Source of the DNA: Nigrospora sphaerica
Lineage: Eukaryota > Ascomycota > Sordariomycetes > Amphisphaeriales > Apiosporaceae
Length of the DNA stretch: 64,000 nt
Assembly (NCBI GenBank): GCA_018287875.1
Contig: JAGVVL010000013.1
Coordinates: 310,001-374,000 of the forward strand
Direction of reading: 5' to 3'
In this document: positions 22,381 to 33,799 of the stretch, piece after piece
Position numbering within the stretch: position 1 is the first letter of the stretch
Layout of the letters: each line of letters opens with the position of its first letter
The notes under the pieces: generated by a model
What the model saw: the letters and a program-made list of their open reading frames with translations, nothing else
Database searches by the model: none
Told to the model about the DNA's origin: nothing
Position numbers and translations under genes: made by a program

Positions 22381-24051
22381 ATGCGGCTCATCGACTGCCG
22401 CAGCTCGCCGCTGCGGATGGAATGGTTCGCGGCTAACCCGCCACCGTTCGCTATCCTGTCACATACATGGGCCAGCCATGAAGTCTCGCTCCAGGACTTC
22501 ACTAACGTGGAAGCGCGGAAGGCAATGGAGGGTTGGGACAAAGTAGAGAAGACGTCCCATCACGCGCTGGAGCATGGTTGCCGCTACGTCTGGATCGACT
22601 CATGCTGCATCGACAAGAAGGACTCATTTGAAATGGTGAAAGCTATTAACTCCATGTTCCGGTGGTACCAGGACGCCGCGGTGTGCCTCGTCTACTTGGC
22701 CGACGTTGACGCGGAGGATGCGTCCACGCTCTCCCGCTCGCGCTGGTTCACGCGCGGTTGGACGCTGCAGGAAACCATCGCGCCGCGCAACGCCTACTTC
22801 TATGATGCCGCCTGGCGTTTCTTCGGCACGCGCGAGTCGCATATCGAGGCGTTGGTATCTGCAACGGGCATCAATAGGAGTATCCTCATACGTGCGCCTG
22901 ACGTTGACGTGCGCGACCTTCTCCGCTACGTCCCCGTCGCCTGCCGGATGTCGTGGGCGGCACGGCGGGAGACGTCCGAGCCTGAGGACATGGCCTACTG
23001 CCTCATCGGTCTATTCGGTATCAACATGCCGCCGCTATATGGCGAGGGCGCCGAGCAGGCCTTTTTTCGGCTTCAGGAGGAGATCATACGCGACAATAAC
23101 GACCTGAGCCTATTCGCCTGGGTGCAGTCAGAGCTTCCTTCGGGACAGCAAAACATGACTAACCAGTACCGCGGAATCCTGGCGCGAAGCGTCGCCGAGT
23201 TCAAGGGCGCGGGAGACCTGGCCTTCGACCATGATCTAAAGTTTAATCCCGACTATGCCCTATCTAATAAGGGCCTGCGTATTCGCACCATCCTACACAC
23301 CATCCGGGACTCCGAGCAAGTCTATATGCCACTTCACTGCCACCGGCGGCTTCCGGACGGTCAGCAATCACCGTCCTTAGGCCTGTTCCTGGTACACGAT
23401 GCTGCGAACGTCTACTTCCGCGTGAAATCGCACACTCGAGCCACGCTCACGGACCAGACCCCAGATAACGCCGATGGTAATGACATATTTGTATCCAAGC
23501 GCTCCAAGACAAGGGCTCTACCGGCAGAAGTTCTAAGCAACAACGTGCTCAGCAAAGTTTATTTCCAAGTCCAGGGCCTCGAGAACGCGGCCGAGATCCG
23601 GCTCACTGAGACGGTTCCTCGCGAGTTATGGGACGCGCAGAATCGCGTTTTCGTGGCAAGGGGCCTCCGGTCCTTTACCGCATTTCACCGCTTCAAGGTG
23701 ATAGGCAAATATTCAGGCGATTGTATTGTGGCTTGCGGCTGGAGCGACGAAGCCCACGCCCCTTGGGTGCTCGTCGAGGACCAGCTTGGACCGCTGTACA
23801 CGGCCGCTAGTGTCAAAGACCTCCGGAGCGTCGCCCAGCTCGGGATTAAGCAGAGCAGCCTAAAGCCACGGAAACAGAACCTGTATAGGTACGAGACAGA
23901 TGGTAGCACGGCTAAGGTGCGAGTAGGTGTCGCTAAGGTTGTATGTGAGCGGCGCATCGATGATAAGGAGCCTGTGCTGGTTATTAAATTAGGGTTGAAA
24001 AAGAACCACGTTATTTTCTCTACTTATTTTAATACAAAATTATATTTATAA
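22381..24051 (+). CDS. HET-domain protein (heterokaryon incompatibility type), 556 aa
   Basis: This is an intact single-exon gene. The N-terminal HET domain spans roughly residues 20-270. It begins MRLIDCRSSP and carries the family blocks FAILSHTWASHEVSLQDF, RYVWIDSCCIDKKDS and SRWFTRGWTLQETIAP, followed by an EPEDMAYCLIGLFG block. Fungal HET domains are death-effector modules, related to TIR-like folds, that trigger incompatibility or programmed cell death. The remaining ~290 residues have no NACHT, WD40 or ankyrin signature that I can see. The frame ends in an AT-rich stretch about 12 bp before the LINE-C tail, so the last residues (after about 535) may be non-ancestral. No RIP lesion is seen even though LINEs lie on both sides. 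Confidence 0.9.
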   Translation: MRLIDCRSSPLRMEWFAANPPPFAILSHTWASHEVSLQDFTNVEARKAMEGWDKVEKTSHHALEHGCRYVWIDSCCIDKKDSFEMVKAINSMFRWYQDAAVCLVYLADVDAEDASTLSRSRWFTRGWTLQETIAPRNAYFYDAAWRFFGTRESHIEALVSATGINRSILIRAPDVDVRDLLRYVPVACRMSWAARRETSEPEDMAYCLIGLFGINMPPLYGEGAEQAFFRLQEEIIRDNNDLSLFAWVQSELPSGQQNMTNQYRGILARSVAEFKGAGDLAFDHDLKFNPDYALSNKGLRIRTILHTIRDSEQVYMPLHCHRRLPDGQQSPSLGLFLVHDAANVYFRVKSHTRATLTDQTPDNADGNDIFVSKRSKTRALPAEVLSNNVLSKVYFQVQGLENAAEIRLTETVPRELWDAQNRVFVARGLRSFTAFHRFKVIGKYSGDCIVACGWSDEAHAPWVLVEDQLGPLYTAASVKDLRSVAQLGIKQSSLKPRKQNLYRYETDGSTAKVRVGVAKVVCERRIDDKEPVLVIKLGLKKNHVIFSTYFNTKLYL

Positions 24052-24063
24052 AGCGGTAAGTTA

Positions 24064-26317
24064 TATTATTATTATTATTATTATTATTCATACACCTAGC
24101 GACCTATCAAGGCCATGAGGACCCCCTACGCATCTCAGCCTAGGAAAACCGTTCCGGGCTAACGTCCGGCCGGGTGAAAAACCTAGGTTCCGCTGCCTCG
24201 CACCGCACTTGTCTACTCTCTAGCCTGCCATACCGAGATCGGGCTCAGCGTGCCCGCTTCCTAGCTGATAAGCTGATTCGCAAGCTGGAACATGCCCAGC
24301 CTTCCCGAGCGGAGTAGCCATCTTGCGATAATCCCAGCTTTTCCTGGCGTGTCTAGCATCCTGTCTATGTCGATCGGCTCTCCTAGAGCTTGGACGAGAT
24401 GCTCTCGTCTTTCTCTCTCCCTTGGGCAGAAAACGAGGATATGTCGGACGGTCTCCCTGCCCTGACCGCAGACGCACCATGGGCTGTCGAAGCCTGGAAC
24501 CCTGCGCTTGAAAAGGAAGTCTCGCAGCCCAATCTTACCAGTCCTCGCTTGGACGAGGATGGAGCTCTCTGCCTTATGGAGTCCCCTATGGAGCTTAAGG
24601 ACGTGCTTGTCTGGCGGCATCTTAGTTACTGCCAGGGCTCGTGCTATTCGATTTTGCTGCGTTTGTTGCCATCTCTGAAGCCAGTCTCTCTCCTCAGCCT
24701 TGTGTGCTGAGTCTCCAGCTAGCCATTCGTCTAGCCACCTCTTACGATTAGGAGCGTCGGGGCCTTTCGGTCTACGCCGGCGAGTCGGTCTTGTTAGGAT
24801 CCATCTAGCTGCGCTATCACATCTCGCTTGGATGAGTGATGCGATACGCGGCTGTTGGAGCCTCTCTTCCGATGCCGCCACCCTTCTGTTGAGCCACGTG
24901 TCTAAGGGGACACGTAGGCTTCCGTTTCTAGCACTGCGGCAGCCGTGGCTTTGAAAGCTCCTGTAACCTTTCGGAGGCACTCTGTCTGGACGTCGTTGAG
25001 TGCCTTGGCTCTGTTTTTCGAGATCTGGCGGTGCCACTCTGAAGCTCCATAACCTATCGCAGACCGTACGACGGCTGTATAGACTTGGCGGGCTCGCTGG
25101 AGAGACGCGCCCTATGTCGAGCCGGCTATCCGGTCTAAGGCATAGACTTGCGTCGCTATCTTCTTCGATATTGACTGGATATGTACGTCCCAGCGGAGAC
25201 GTCTATCCACCTGGATGCCAAGGACGCGGCAGGAGTCTTCTGGTTCGATTTCGTGACCTTCTAAGGCTATCTTCGTGTCCGGATCTTTCCGTCTTCGAGA
25301 GAAGTGGACTAGGTGATATTTCTGGACTGCGAAGGTCATGCCGTGGCTGACTGCCCATTCTTTGCAGATCCTGTGAGCGGCCTCCAGCCGCTCGCAGGTC
25401 TGCTCGGGGTTTAAGCCGAAGCCCACGAGGTTCGTGTCGTCTACGAAGGCTATAGTAGCTATCCCTGGTACGGCGCGGAGAGCCTTATAGAGACCGGCTG
25501 TATAAAGGCAGAAGAGGATAGGCGATAGGGGTGAGCCCTGCGGGACGCCTGCTGGGACTGGGATCTCGTCCGATTCCTGGCCGTCGAAGAATAACGTCGT
25601 GGACCGGTTAGATAGGAAGCTTCGGATCCAGCTGATAGTCCATATAAGGACCCTCAGCGCTCGCAGGTTAGCGAGGAGCCTTCCATGGTCGACGGAGTCG
25701 AAAGCGCCTGAGATATCCAGCGATAGAAGAGTTGCTGCACCTCCATGTTTCCAGGCTGTGCGGACTAGGTCCGTTAGCAGCCGTAAGGCCGTTTCCGTGG
25801 AGCGGCCCTTTCGGTTCCCCATCTGTTCGTCCGGGAGCAGCCCGTTTTCTTCCGCAAAGCTGGCTAGCCGTTGCGCTAGCAGGCTCTCGATCACCTTCCC
25901 CATGGTGTTGAGTAGCGCGATAGGTCTCCATCCGCCGGCTTGGCGGTACTCGTTTGGCTGCTTTCCTGGTTTCCGGAGGATAACGGTGACTGCTTTGTGG
26001 AACGCTATTGGATAGTATCCTATACGCCAGCACGCTTCCGCTAGGGAGGCTAAGGCCTGGAAGAGGGGTTTTCCTAAGCGCTTAAGGAAACCGTTGGGAA
26101 GCTGGTCTGGTCCAGGTGCTTTCCACTGGCCTGCCTTACTTAAGACGTCTTGGACCTGCTCCGCTGTCACCTCGCCGTCGATGTCGAGAGGCGCTGCGAG
26201 CCGGTTTGTTATGCGGAAGCCGGTATGCATGGCCTTAGGGAGAGGGTAAAACCTCTCTCGGAAGGCCTCCGTTTTCTCCTTATGGGTCGTCGCTTCGCCT
26301 CGCGGTGTGTGAAGCGA
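24064..26317 (-). mobile_element. LINE-C: 3' half of a Tad1-like LINE
   Basis: The 3' tail is an (ATT)n tract at 24064-24089. Homology to LINE-A and LINE-B runs to 26317, where it stops abruptly within ORF2. This looks like a 5'-truncated insertion. No convincing target duplication is found beside 26317. It shares the 3' UTR sequence CACCTAGCGACCTAT with LINE-B and the 55-bp LINE-E, but has CAAGG where those two have TTAGG, marking a separate sub-lineage. Confidence 0.85.
24261..26230 (-). pseudogene. LINE-C ORF2 C-terminal part: reverse transcriptase and zinc knuckle, frameshifted
   Basis: The piece 25112-26230 (372 aa) is the reverse transcriptase. It includes WKAPGPDQLPNGFLK, the DISGAFDSVDHGRL block, GVPQGSPLSPILFCLY and the catalytic box, here FVDDTN instead of FADDTN (GTA codon at 25442-25444, LINE-B has GCA). 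The piece 24261-25037 (258 aa) is the C-terminal region, ending with a zf-RVT-like motif CVCGQGRETVRHILVFC. A one-base loss in a G-run near 24907 and a stop near 25112 separate the pieces. No RNase H domain is visible. The Ala-to-Val change is a CpA-to-TpA event on the coding strand. Confidence 0.85.
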
Positions 26318-26651
26318 AAGAGAGATGTATATTTAGCGATGTCTACTAAGAAGTGGCTAGTGGGGCATAAATTTATTATGGCTATATGAGGCTATCACTA
26401 GTTTCGCCTCTGAGGTCACATGAGGAGCTACGGGAACCTACTACAGGCCCTGTAGAGCATGTGAGGAGCGATCCCTAGCTACGAGTATATAGTCTGCCAT
26501 GTCTAGCCCTTTCTTCCTTTCTAATGGATTACCTTAAACCTTTCGCTTGCCACGCCTCCTCTAATGCGACATTTATTTATCATGCTATCCTAAGTTTCAA
26601 CTGTAGTACCCTAATAATAAGGATAGCGCACTTTGATATCTAGCTGCCTAG
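26318..26651. other. Unassigned interval between LINE-C and the solo LTR
   Basis: No gene is supported. The sequence is moderately AT-rich with short direct similarities (ACATGAGGAGC and CATGTGAGGAGCG about 50 bp apart). It may be the interior of an old repeat. Its right end is the CCTAG target duplication of the solo LTR. Confidence 0.4.
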
Positions 26652-26898
26652 TGTAAGGATCTCACAGATCATAAGAGCACCTTCAGGTATAGGGTAGCGA
26701 AGGGCAGGCTTAATTCCACTGCAAGACTGATTCTTGCAGAATCCAAGTTCAGGTCGGGCGCCAGCGGTGCGCCCGCCCCTCGCTAGTAGGTCGCCAGCTA
26801 GTCTGTGCCATAGGTCAGGTGACTAGCCTGCGGATGCGCGGGTGACACCTCTCCTACGGATGCGTGGGGGACACCTCTCCAGCGCATCCTCCCTCACA
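26652..26898 (+). repeat. Solo LTR (247 bp) with 5-bp target duplication
   Basis: It begins TGTAAGGATC and ends CCCTCACA, flanked by CCTAG at 26647-26651 and 26899-26903. The element at 3113-3325 is an inverted relative. A tandem 26-bp unit with the core ACACCTCTCC starts at 26831 and again at 26857. No internal coding sequence flanks it, so it is best read as a solo LTR left by recombination. It is unrelated to the 197-bp Gypsy LTR, so a second LTR-retrotransposon family has been active. Confidence 0.75.
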
Positions 26899-26903
26899 CC
26901 TAG

Positions 26904-27171
26904 TGTAAACACGCATGACTTATAACATTTAGTTATATTTACTTAAGCTCTATAGCGTTTTATGTCTTACTTTCTTAAGTTTAAAAACCCTTTTAAGGTC
27001 AAGCGAGCGATTATCACGAAAGTTAATAGCTATTAATACGTGAAGCGCGGTCTAAGGATAACATAAAATAATTAAATTAAGAAAACTAAGTAATAGAATT
27101 AGGACAGATGGCGAAGGCCCCCTTCATGTACACATAAATTGCAGTGGATATGTTAAGTTGTAAAAGTAACG
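26904..27171. other. AT-rich stretch without a gene
   Basis: TA-rich sequence with no ORF of note. The composition resembles 2803-3112, consistent with RIP-decayed repeat. No further structure is seen. Confidence 0.4.
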
Positions 27172-27732
27172 ATGTTTAAAGAAGGCTTGGCCAAGATTGG
27201 CAATCATGGTTTCCTAGCAACAACCGAGGGAATAAAGGGCAGAAGATTCGCGACGCTTAGGTTTCGGCTTCAGAAAGAAGTCGACAGGCTTAGGTTTACG
27301 AGGAGGCATTGCCTTCAGTGGGGACCGGCAATCCATGGAGAGGAGAATAGAGGGCTAATCTCGCTGCCCTTCGCAGCAGGATTTCAGAAGTTCCAATCCC
27401 CACGAAAGGGGCTCTGGGGCCTCCCAGCCCCACTAACACCTTGCCTTGCCAAGGAGACTGTATACACGGGCTTGGTATCGTCGCCGTCGGCCTTCTTATC
27501 ACAGACGTCGGCGCCTCACTTGTCCACACGCCCACTACACTGGGAAGTTTCGGCCTCACCCATGCCACATATTGGACGCCTCGGTGGCCTGGGTGCGCTC
27601 GAAAACCGATCGATCTTCGCACAGCCAGACAGCAGCCTCCAGAAACCAGAGGGACCTGGGAAGGAGAGTGAAGGTGACGCTTTCACTGAGCCGTGTGTCT
27701 GCGGTGCCAGCGGCCATTGGAACAGGCAGTGA
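27172..27732 (+). CDS. Unassigned ORF, 186 aa, doubtful
   Basis: This is an open frame of 186 codons starting MFKEGLAKIG and ending NRQ. No domain, signal peptide or transmembrane segment is convincing. The same DNA is also open for 76-139 codons in two other plus frames and for shorter runs on the minus strand, as expected for GC-rich sequence with few stops. It could be a relic of a gene in another frame. It is listed only because it is the longest open frame between the solo LTR and the dioxygenase gene. Confidence 0.2.
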   Translation: MFKEGLAKIGNHGFLATTEGIKGRRFATLRFRLQKEVDRLRFTRRHCLQWGPAIHGEENRGLISLPFAAGFQKFQSPRKGLWGLPAPLTPCLAKETVYTGLVSSPSAFLSQTSAPHLSTRPLHWEVSASPMPHIGRLGGLGALENRSIFAQPDSSLQKPEGPGKESEGDAFTEPCVCGASGHWNRQ

Positions 27733-28654
27733 GGCGACGGGACCAAGGAAGCGCCTGGTGGCGGAGGCTCGCCATGGCTTTCCCCAGCGGCTGCATGATG
27801 AGTTATCCATGGAAGACGCCGAAAGGAGCTCTCGGTGTATACGGATTTGCTATATAAGCTGGTGATAGGTTATATAACCGACCATTTTACTTGTCCCGCC
27901 TAGCTATGCAATAGTGTTAAACGTCTAAAGAAGGCCCACGTGATAGTATTATATTGTCACGCTAGTTTTACGATGAATGCCTTACGCAACCGGCTGTGGC
28001 CACTACGGGAGCAAACTCGTTGAAAGGTGGCATTCGTCGGAAGTTACGTTTAATCGTGGTGACATTCCACAACGTGATGGATCGGGGGGAGGGGGACTGA
28101 AATACCCATATCTTACCCTGTCGACTTTCAGTTGGCCACGGCCTGTACGCTTCCTAGTTCCCAGTTCTTTTCGCTTCTTAATCATTACTTTGACCCCTCC
28201 GGCTCTATGCAGTCTATTTTACAGGTATACGGGTGTGTTAGAAAACCAGTGCTCGCGATGCGGTCCAATACCGTTTCCTCGTCCCACTAAGGTTCTCTTG
28301 TATCAATCTGGTTTTTTCCTCTCAATTACGGTCCCGTGTACAGGTCCTCCCCCTGCAGGCGGGCTCATTAGCTGTGGTTTCCTGTAAAATACATAAATTG
28401 TCCCGGATATTAGGTATGTGTCCGATATTTCATGTTATCAACGATGACAAATCGGTAGACATGTGAATGCTGAACATTCTTATCCTTTTGGCCGTGATTT
28501 ATTGAAAATGGGCTGGCGCCTCTGCATTCTTACTTCAATCACCACGGAGGCATAATGAGTATCAGATATTATGTTGCAGCCCTAGCTAGCGAATAAGAGA
28601 TTGGTTACACGCATCCGCAGCCTCGTCATGCATTCACTCAGCGAGAAATTTAGT
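27733..28654. other. Gene-free region 3' of the dioxygenase gene
   Basis: No supported coding sequence. The ORF at 27977-28387 (+) is low-complexity and has no domain. The dioxygenase stop codon lies at 28655-28657 on the minus strand, so this is its downstream region. No clear AATAAA signal stands out. Confidence 0.4.
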
Positions 28655-29984
<1,330 letters not shown>

Positions 29985-31713
29985 TGTTTCTCGTGGAGAC
30001 GCGTAGCATAAGGAACAATAAAATGTTTAGGATTTGGTTTTCTTGTCTTTTCCCGAAAGAAATGAATTCACGTGTTTTTGAATGGTCTGCTTCAGCGATG
30101 GTTCCTATGGTGGTTCTTTATATACTGAATGAGTCTGATTGTATCTTGGCGTGATTCGCGGATCGGGTTTGTACCGGTTGATCAAGGTTCCTGGCCCACA
30201 ATCCGTTCACTCGGGGAACCCTAAGTGACAGCGATACCGTAAGTAACGAGTGGCCGACATAAACAAGGGATGTATACTCGAAATGGGCGCCCTCACTTTC
30301 GGCTCTATCCTAATAGGTTCGGAAAATGCGAATTGTAGCGCGTCCCCACCTATACTTTAGAATTTCAGATGAGACTTGTTACCTCGAGTGTTCCGTACAG
30401 GCCGTGCCGTACCCAAAGTGTGGCGCAAGTCTCTTTGAGCCTCCCTTTTTGTGACGCTGTTTTTTGATTGGTCAGATTAGGCTACAAAACTAAAATTCGC
30501 ATTTCCCGGGCCTGTTGGGATACTAGGGAGCATACAAAATGGTACGGGAACCGTTCTAGGAACGGTTAGTGGCACGAATACGTATCAAAATAAGTCTTGT
30601 CTAAAAGTCCGTTGCCAATTAATTGAAATTCTTAGTTGAGGTACATCTAAGTTTCCCGGCTTGACTTTTCCAACCCGAAGCGCCCCTTCTGATAACTAAT
30701 CACCCCACAGTTGCGTCAAGTCCTGAGGGGAGGGGGTTGGGGGGGTTGCGAATGCAGAAAAAGCAACCCCTCCGGGATGTCAAGTAGCCCGGGAATAGAG
30801 TGGACTCGGTGACCCGCTGCATCACCCTTCCAGTACCTAACTAAGTATCGAACGGACGCATAGTCCCATCTGATCCACTTTCGGATTCGTACCGAATTCC
30901 GTCCGCATATCCGGAATGTCATTATGCCATCCAAAACCCCTACCCCGGGCCGTTGGCAGCCGCGGTCGCGATTTGGTCGGTCAAGTGTAAAGCCCGAGGT
31001 GGATTCCCGATTCCCACCTGGGAGGCGACGCCAGAGTCCGGGTCCGGCAGATGAAACTGAATCCGACAGCGCAATACCCTGATATCATTTGCCTCCCCAT
31101 CGCCATTGTTTCTTGTTCTATTATATGCCACTGCCGCGGTGTTTCGAGCACCCCGTAGAAGATGATATATCATTCGCTCCTGAAACCTCTGATCCTTGGC
31201 GGGCCGAATTTCTCCAGATCTCCAGCAAGAACTCCACGGGAAACAGAAACAACTACAACTACTATAACGACGATAAAAAGAAGAGATGGCAATTGGTTCG
31301 AGGCCGATCGGAAATTCGGGGGGGGAAGACCGCGACGCCGAGGCTCTGAAGTCTGCGTCACAAGTTCGTGGCATTGAGACTGTCCATCCTGCGAGGAATT
31401 GGCAAGGTAAGCAAACATCCCGGGATGGTCCCAAAGGAGATTGATTCTAAGACTCGGATGAAACGCAGATCGGTTCAGTGCAGAAGCCGCAGCGAGGGGG
31501 GTAAGTAGACCCATCTAGCCCCGGGCACGGGTTTTATGCTGATATTCTCTGCATAGGATGCTGTCATGCAGCGGATGCACGCTATCCTTGCAAAACCCGG
31601 TATGCAGACGATACATCAGACACTCCCACAGCCCCAACGGACAACATAGACTAAAGTGACGTAGAAAACAAAGGAGTGTGCTCGCTAGGTCCAGGTGCAC
31701 CTTCGGGTGACCT
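29985..31713. other. Gene-free region upstream of the dioxygenase gene and the aminotransferase relic
   Basis: The first few hundred bases are the dioxygenase promoter region (GTATATAAAGAACC-like sequence on the minus strand near 30120). A G-rich run at 30724-30750 could form a quadruplex. ORFs at 30940-31514 exist in three overlapping frames without domains. The N-terminal exons of the aminotransferase relic may have lain within 31.1-31.7 kb but are not recognisable. Confidence 0.4.
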
Positions 31714-31805
31714 GTAACCCTTCCTCGCGGCCGAGTATACGGTCCCAAGCGCCGATTTTGTAACCCTTCCTCGCGGCCGAGTATACGGTCCCAAGCGCCG
31801 ATTTT
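31714..31805. repeat. Perfect 46-bp tandem duplication
   Basis: Two adjacent identical 46-bp units (31714-31759 and 31760-31805) start GTAACCCTTCCTCGCGG. They lie just upstream of the recognisable part of the aminotransferase relic. 46 is not a multiple of three, so if the unit is coding the duplication shifts the frame. The perfect identity suggests a recent event. Confidence 0.9.
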
Positions 31806-31806
31806 G

Positions 31807-33222
31807 AGAACCCATTAACAGCGGGCTGCACAACGAAGCTCCGCATTGGCATGAAAGACGTTGCCAGAGGAGTCAGCAACTATGATCTCTCCACCGCGCT
31901 ACAGTACGGCGTGGGAACGGGATTCAAACAGCTCCTGGGGTTTGTCAGGCAGCACGTTGAAGTAGGTCAACTGGCGGGCAACAGAGCGGGATCTCCCAGC
32001 TCACAAGTGGCGGCTTCTAGATCTTCCACCGCCCTCGGTACTTCGACTGGGACTGCATCCTGACGACGGGCAACACATCAGCCATGGACACGGTGATGCG
32101 GATATTCGGTCAGAACGGTGTGACCATGGCGATCGAGAACCAAACATACCCCACCTGCTTTGAGACTGGCCTGCCGCTGGGGTATTCCTTCTTCATGGCC
32201 AAGATGGACGGGGACGGCCTCCTTCCCGACGAGCTGGACCAAGACATCTCAAATTGGGACGAAGAATTGCGCGGGATGAAGCGGCCTAGTATCCTTTACA
32301 CGATCCCGACGGGCCAGAACCCGTCGGGCGCCACACCGCCGGCCGAGCGGCGGCGGCAGATCTACGCCGTAGCGCAGAAACACGACCTGTACATCCTCGA
32401 GGACGACCCCTACTATTTCTTCCAGTTTGAGCGCCAGGGTAGCACGGCCGAGGACGCGGCGTCGCCTCCGACGGTCGAGCGGTACGCACAGTCGCTGGTC
32501 CCCAGCTACCTCAGCATGGACACGGACGGGCGCGTCTACCGCATGGACTCGTTCGCCAAGACCATAAGCCCGGGCGCGCGCGTCGGCTGGGTGACGGCAT
32601 TGCGGCAGGTCGTCGAACGCGTCATGCGCGTGCACGAGGTGTCAACGCAGCACCCGAGCGGCATCTCCCAGGTGGCCCTGTACAAGCTGCTGCACGACGA
32701 GTGGGGCCACACCGGATGGACGCGCTAGATGCTGCACATCTGTGACGAGTATAAGAAGCGACGAGACATCATGATCGCCGCGTGTGAGGCCTCACTGCCG
32801 CGTGACGTGGTGAGCTGGAAGGCCCCCAAGGCCGGCTTCTTTGTAGGTCGCTCCGTTGCCCTCCCCCCTTCGTCCCCCGATCGCGTCTTCTCCTCTGCCC
32901 CTTCCACCAGCCTACGAGCGCGTGGATACGACTGACCAGGATCACGCGGCAACGAATACCGATGTGATTGACGATTGACTGGCACAAGCATCCCCAAGCA
33001 GACACCATGTCGACGCACGAGATCGAGAAGGCCATCTACGACGCCGCCATCCGGCACCAGGTTCTAGTCGTGCCTGGCAGCTGGTTTATGGTAGGCCAGG
33101 GAAAGTCAGGCATGGAGAAGCTCTTCTTCCGGATGACATTCGCGGCGCCAGTCACGACTGCCATTCCAGGGGCGGTGAAGGCACTGGGAGCTGCGGTTCG
33201 CGAGGTATTCATGATGGGATAG
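31807..33222 (+). pseudogene. Aro8-like aromatic aminotransferase, nonsense-mutated
   Basis: This is a fold-type I PLP enzyme of the Aro8/2-aminoadipate aminotransferase family. Recognisable parts are NYDLSTALQYG near 31880, then an intron ending TTCTAG before 32016, TTGNTSAMDTVM, YTIPTGQNPSGATPP, ILEDDPYYFFQF and the lysine motif DSFAKTISPGARVGW. An exon follows with IDWHKHPQ and a C-terminal LFFRMTFAAP block. Two Trp codons are now stops, TAG at 32726-32728 and TGA at 32965-32967, both G-to-A in RIP context. The N-terminus before about residue 60 of the family is unclear and may be disrupted by the 46-bp duplication. It would have interconverted aromatic amino acids and aryl-pyruvates, feeding the neighbouring dioxygenase or NRPS. 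Confidence 0.85.
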
Positions 33223-33799
33223 GGTGGGCTGCATTGGGAACCCGGCTGCCAGGCCCGTTTTTTTAGTTGACGAGAAAGCTTGATCGTCCGTTTAGAATCC
33301 ACGATCATGAATTTTACCGGGGTGACGAACTAGCACGGGGGAGAAAGTTACATATGGTTGTTTATCGGAAGGAGTGGGCGTGGTCTACTCGCAAGCAGCT
33401 TCCCCATCCTGCTTATCTTTTGGCCATGGCTGCACCTGGTGCCTGATATAACTCGCGAAGTACTACCAAACGGGCCACAAGGTCTCTGAAGCGATATGCC
33501 ATTCCAGAATGCTTGTTTGTGGTATGCTTGTTCACATGTAGGAAGGTCGAGCACCCTCCACTGCACCACATTACCATCACGCCACGGTTCCACTCTGAAT
33601 TACGGGGCAATGCTCAAGTTTCAGTTGTGATTATATGGATTATCATAGCGAGTAGGTCTCCCAAACTTCTACCTACTGCTCTATTTGTGGGCGTGTTCTT
33701 CTTTTGGATGGAACGAGATCCCTATCTCCTAGCCTTGCTGAACGATGTCAGCTAGCAGCTTCGCTGGAATGCCAGAAGCCTCAGAAACGCCCGTTGTTG
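33223..33799. other. Gap between the aminotransferase relic and the NRPS relic
   Basis: No gene is seen. The NRPS 5' part (start codon and first half of the first adenylation domain) is missing; the first recognisable bases are at about 33800. The sequence to its left has no similarity to adenylation domains in any frame I checked. Confidence 0.45.

Noticed and set aside
24064..26317. Target duplication for LINE-C (shared TATATTTA on both sides)
   Set aside because: The left copy lies about 20 bp away from the tail and the match is only 8 bp of AT-rich sequence, so chance is likely.
27172..27865. Overlapping ORFs of 76-186 codons in three plus frames
   Set aside because: No domain, no intron logic and simultaneous openness in several frames; only the longest is listed, at low confidence.
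30724..30750. G-run as a quadruplex regulator of the dioxygenase gene
   Set aside because: A single G-rich stretch without symmetry or conservation evidence; about 740 bp from the gene.
30940..31514. Minus-strand ORFs of 114-164 codons as a possible gene
   Set aside because: Low-complexity (Ser/Cys or Val runs), overlapping in three frames, with no homologue pattern recognised.
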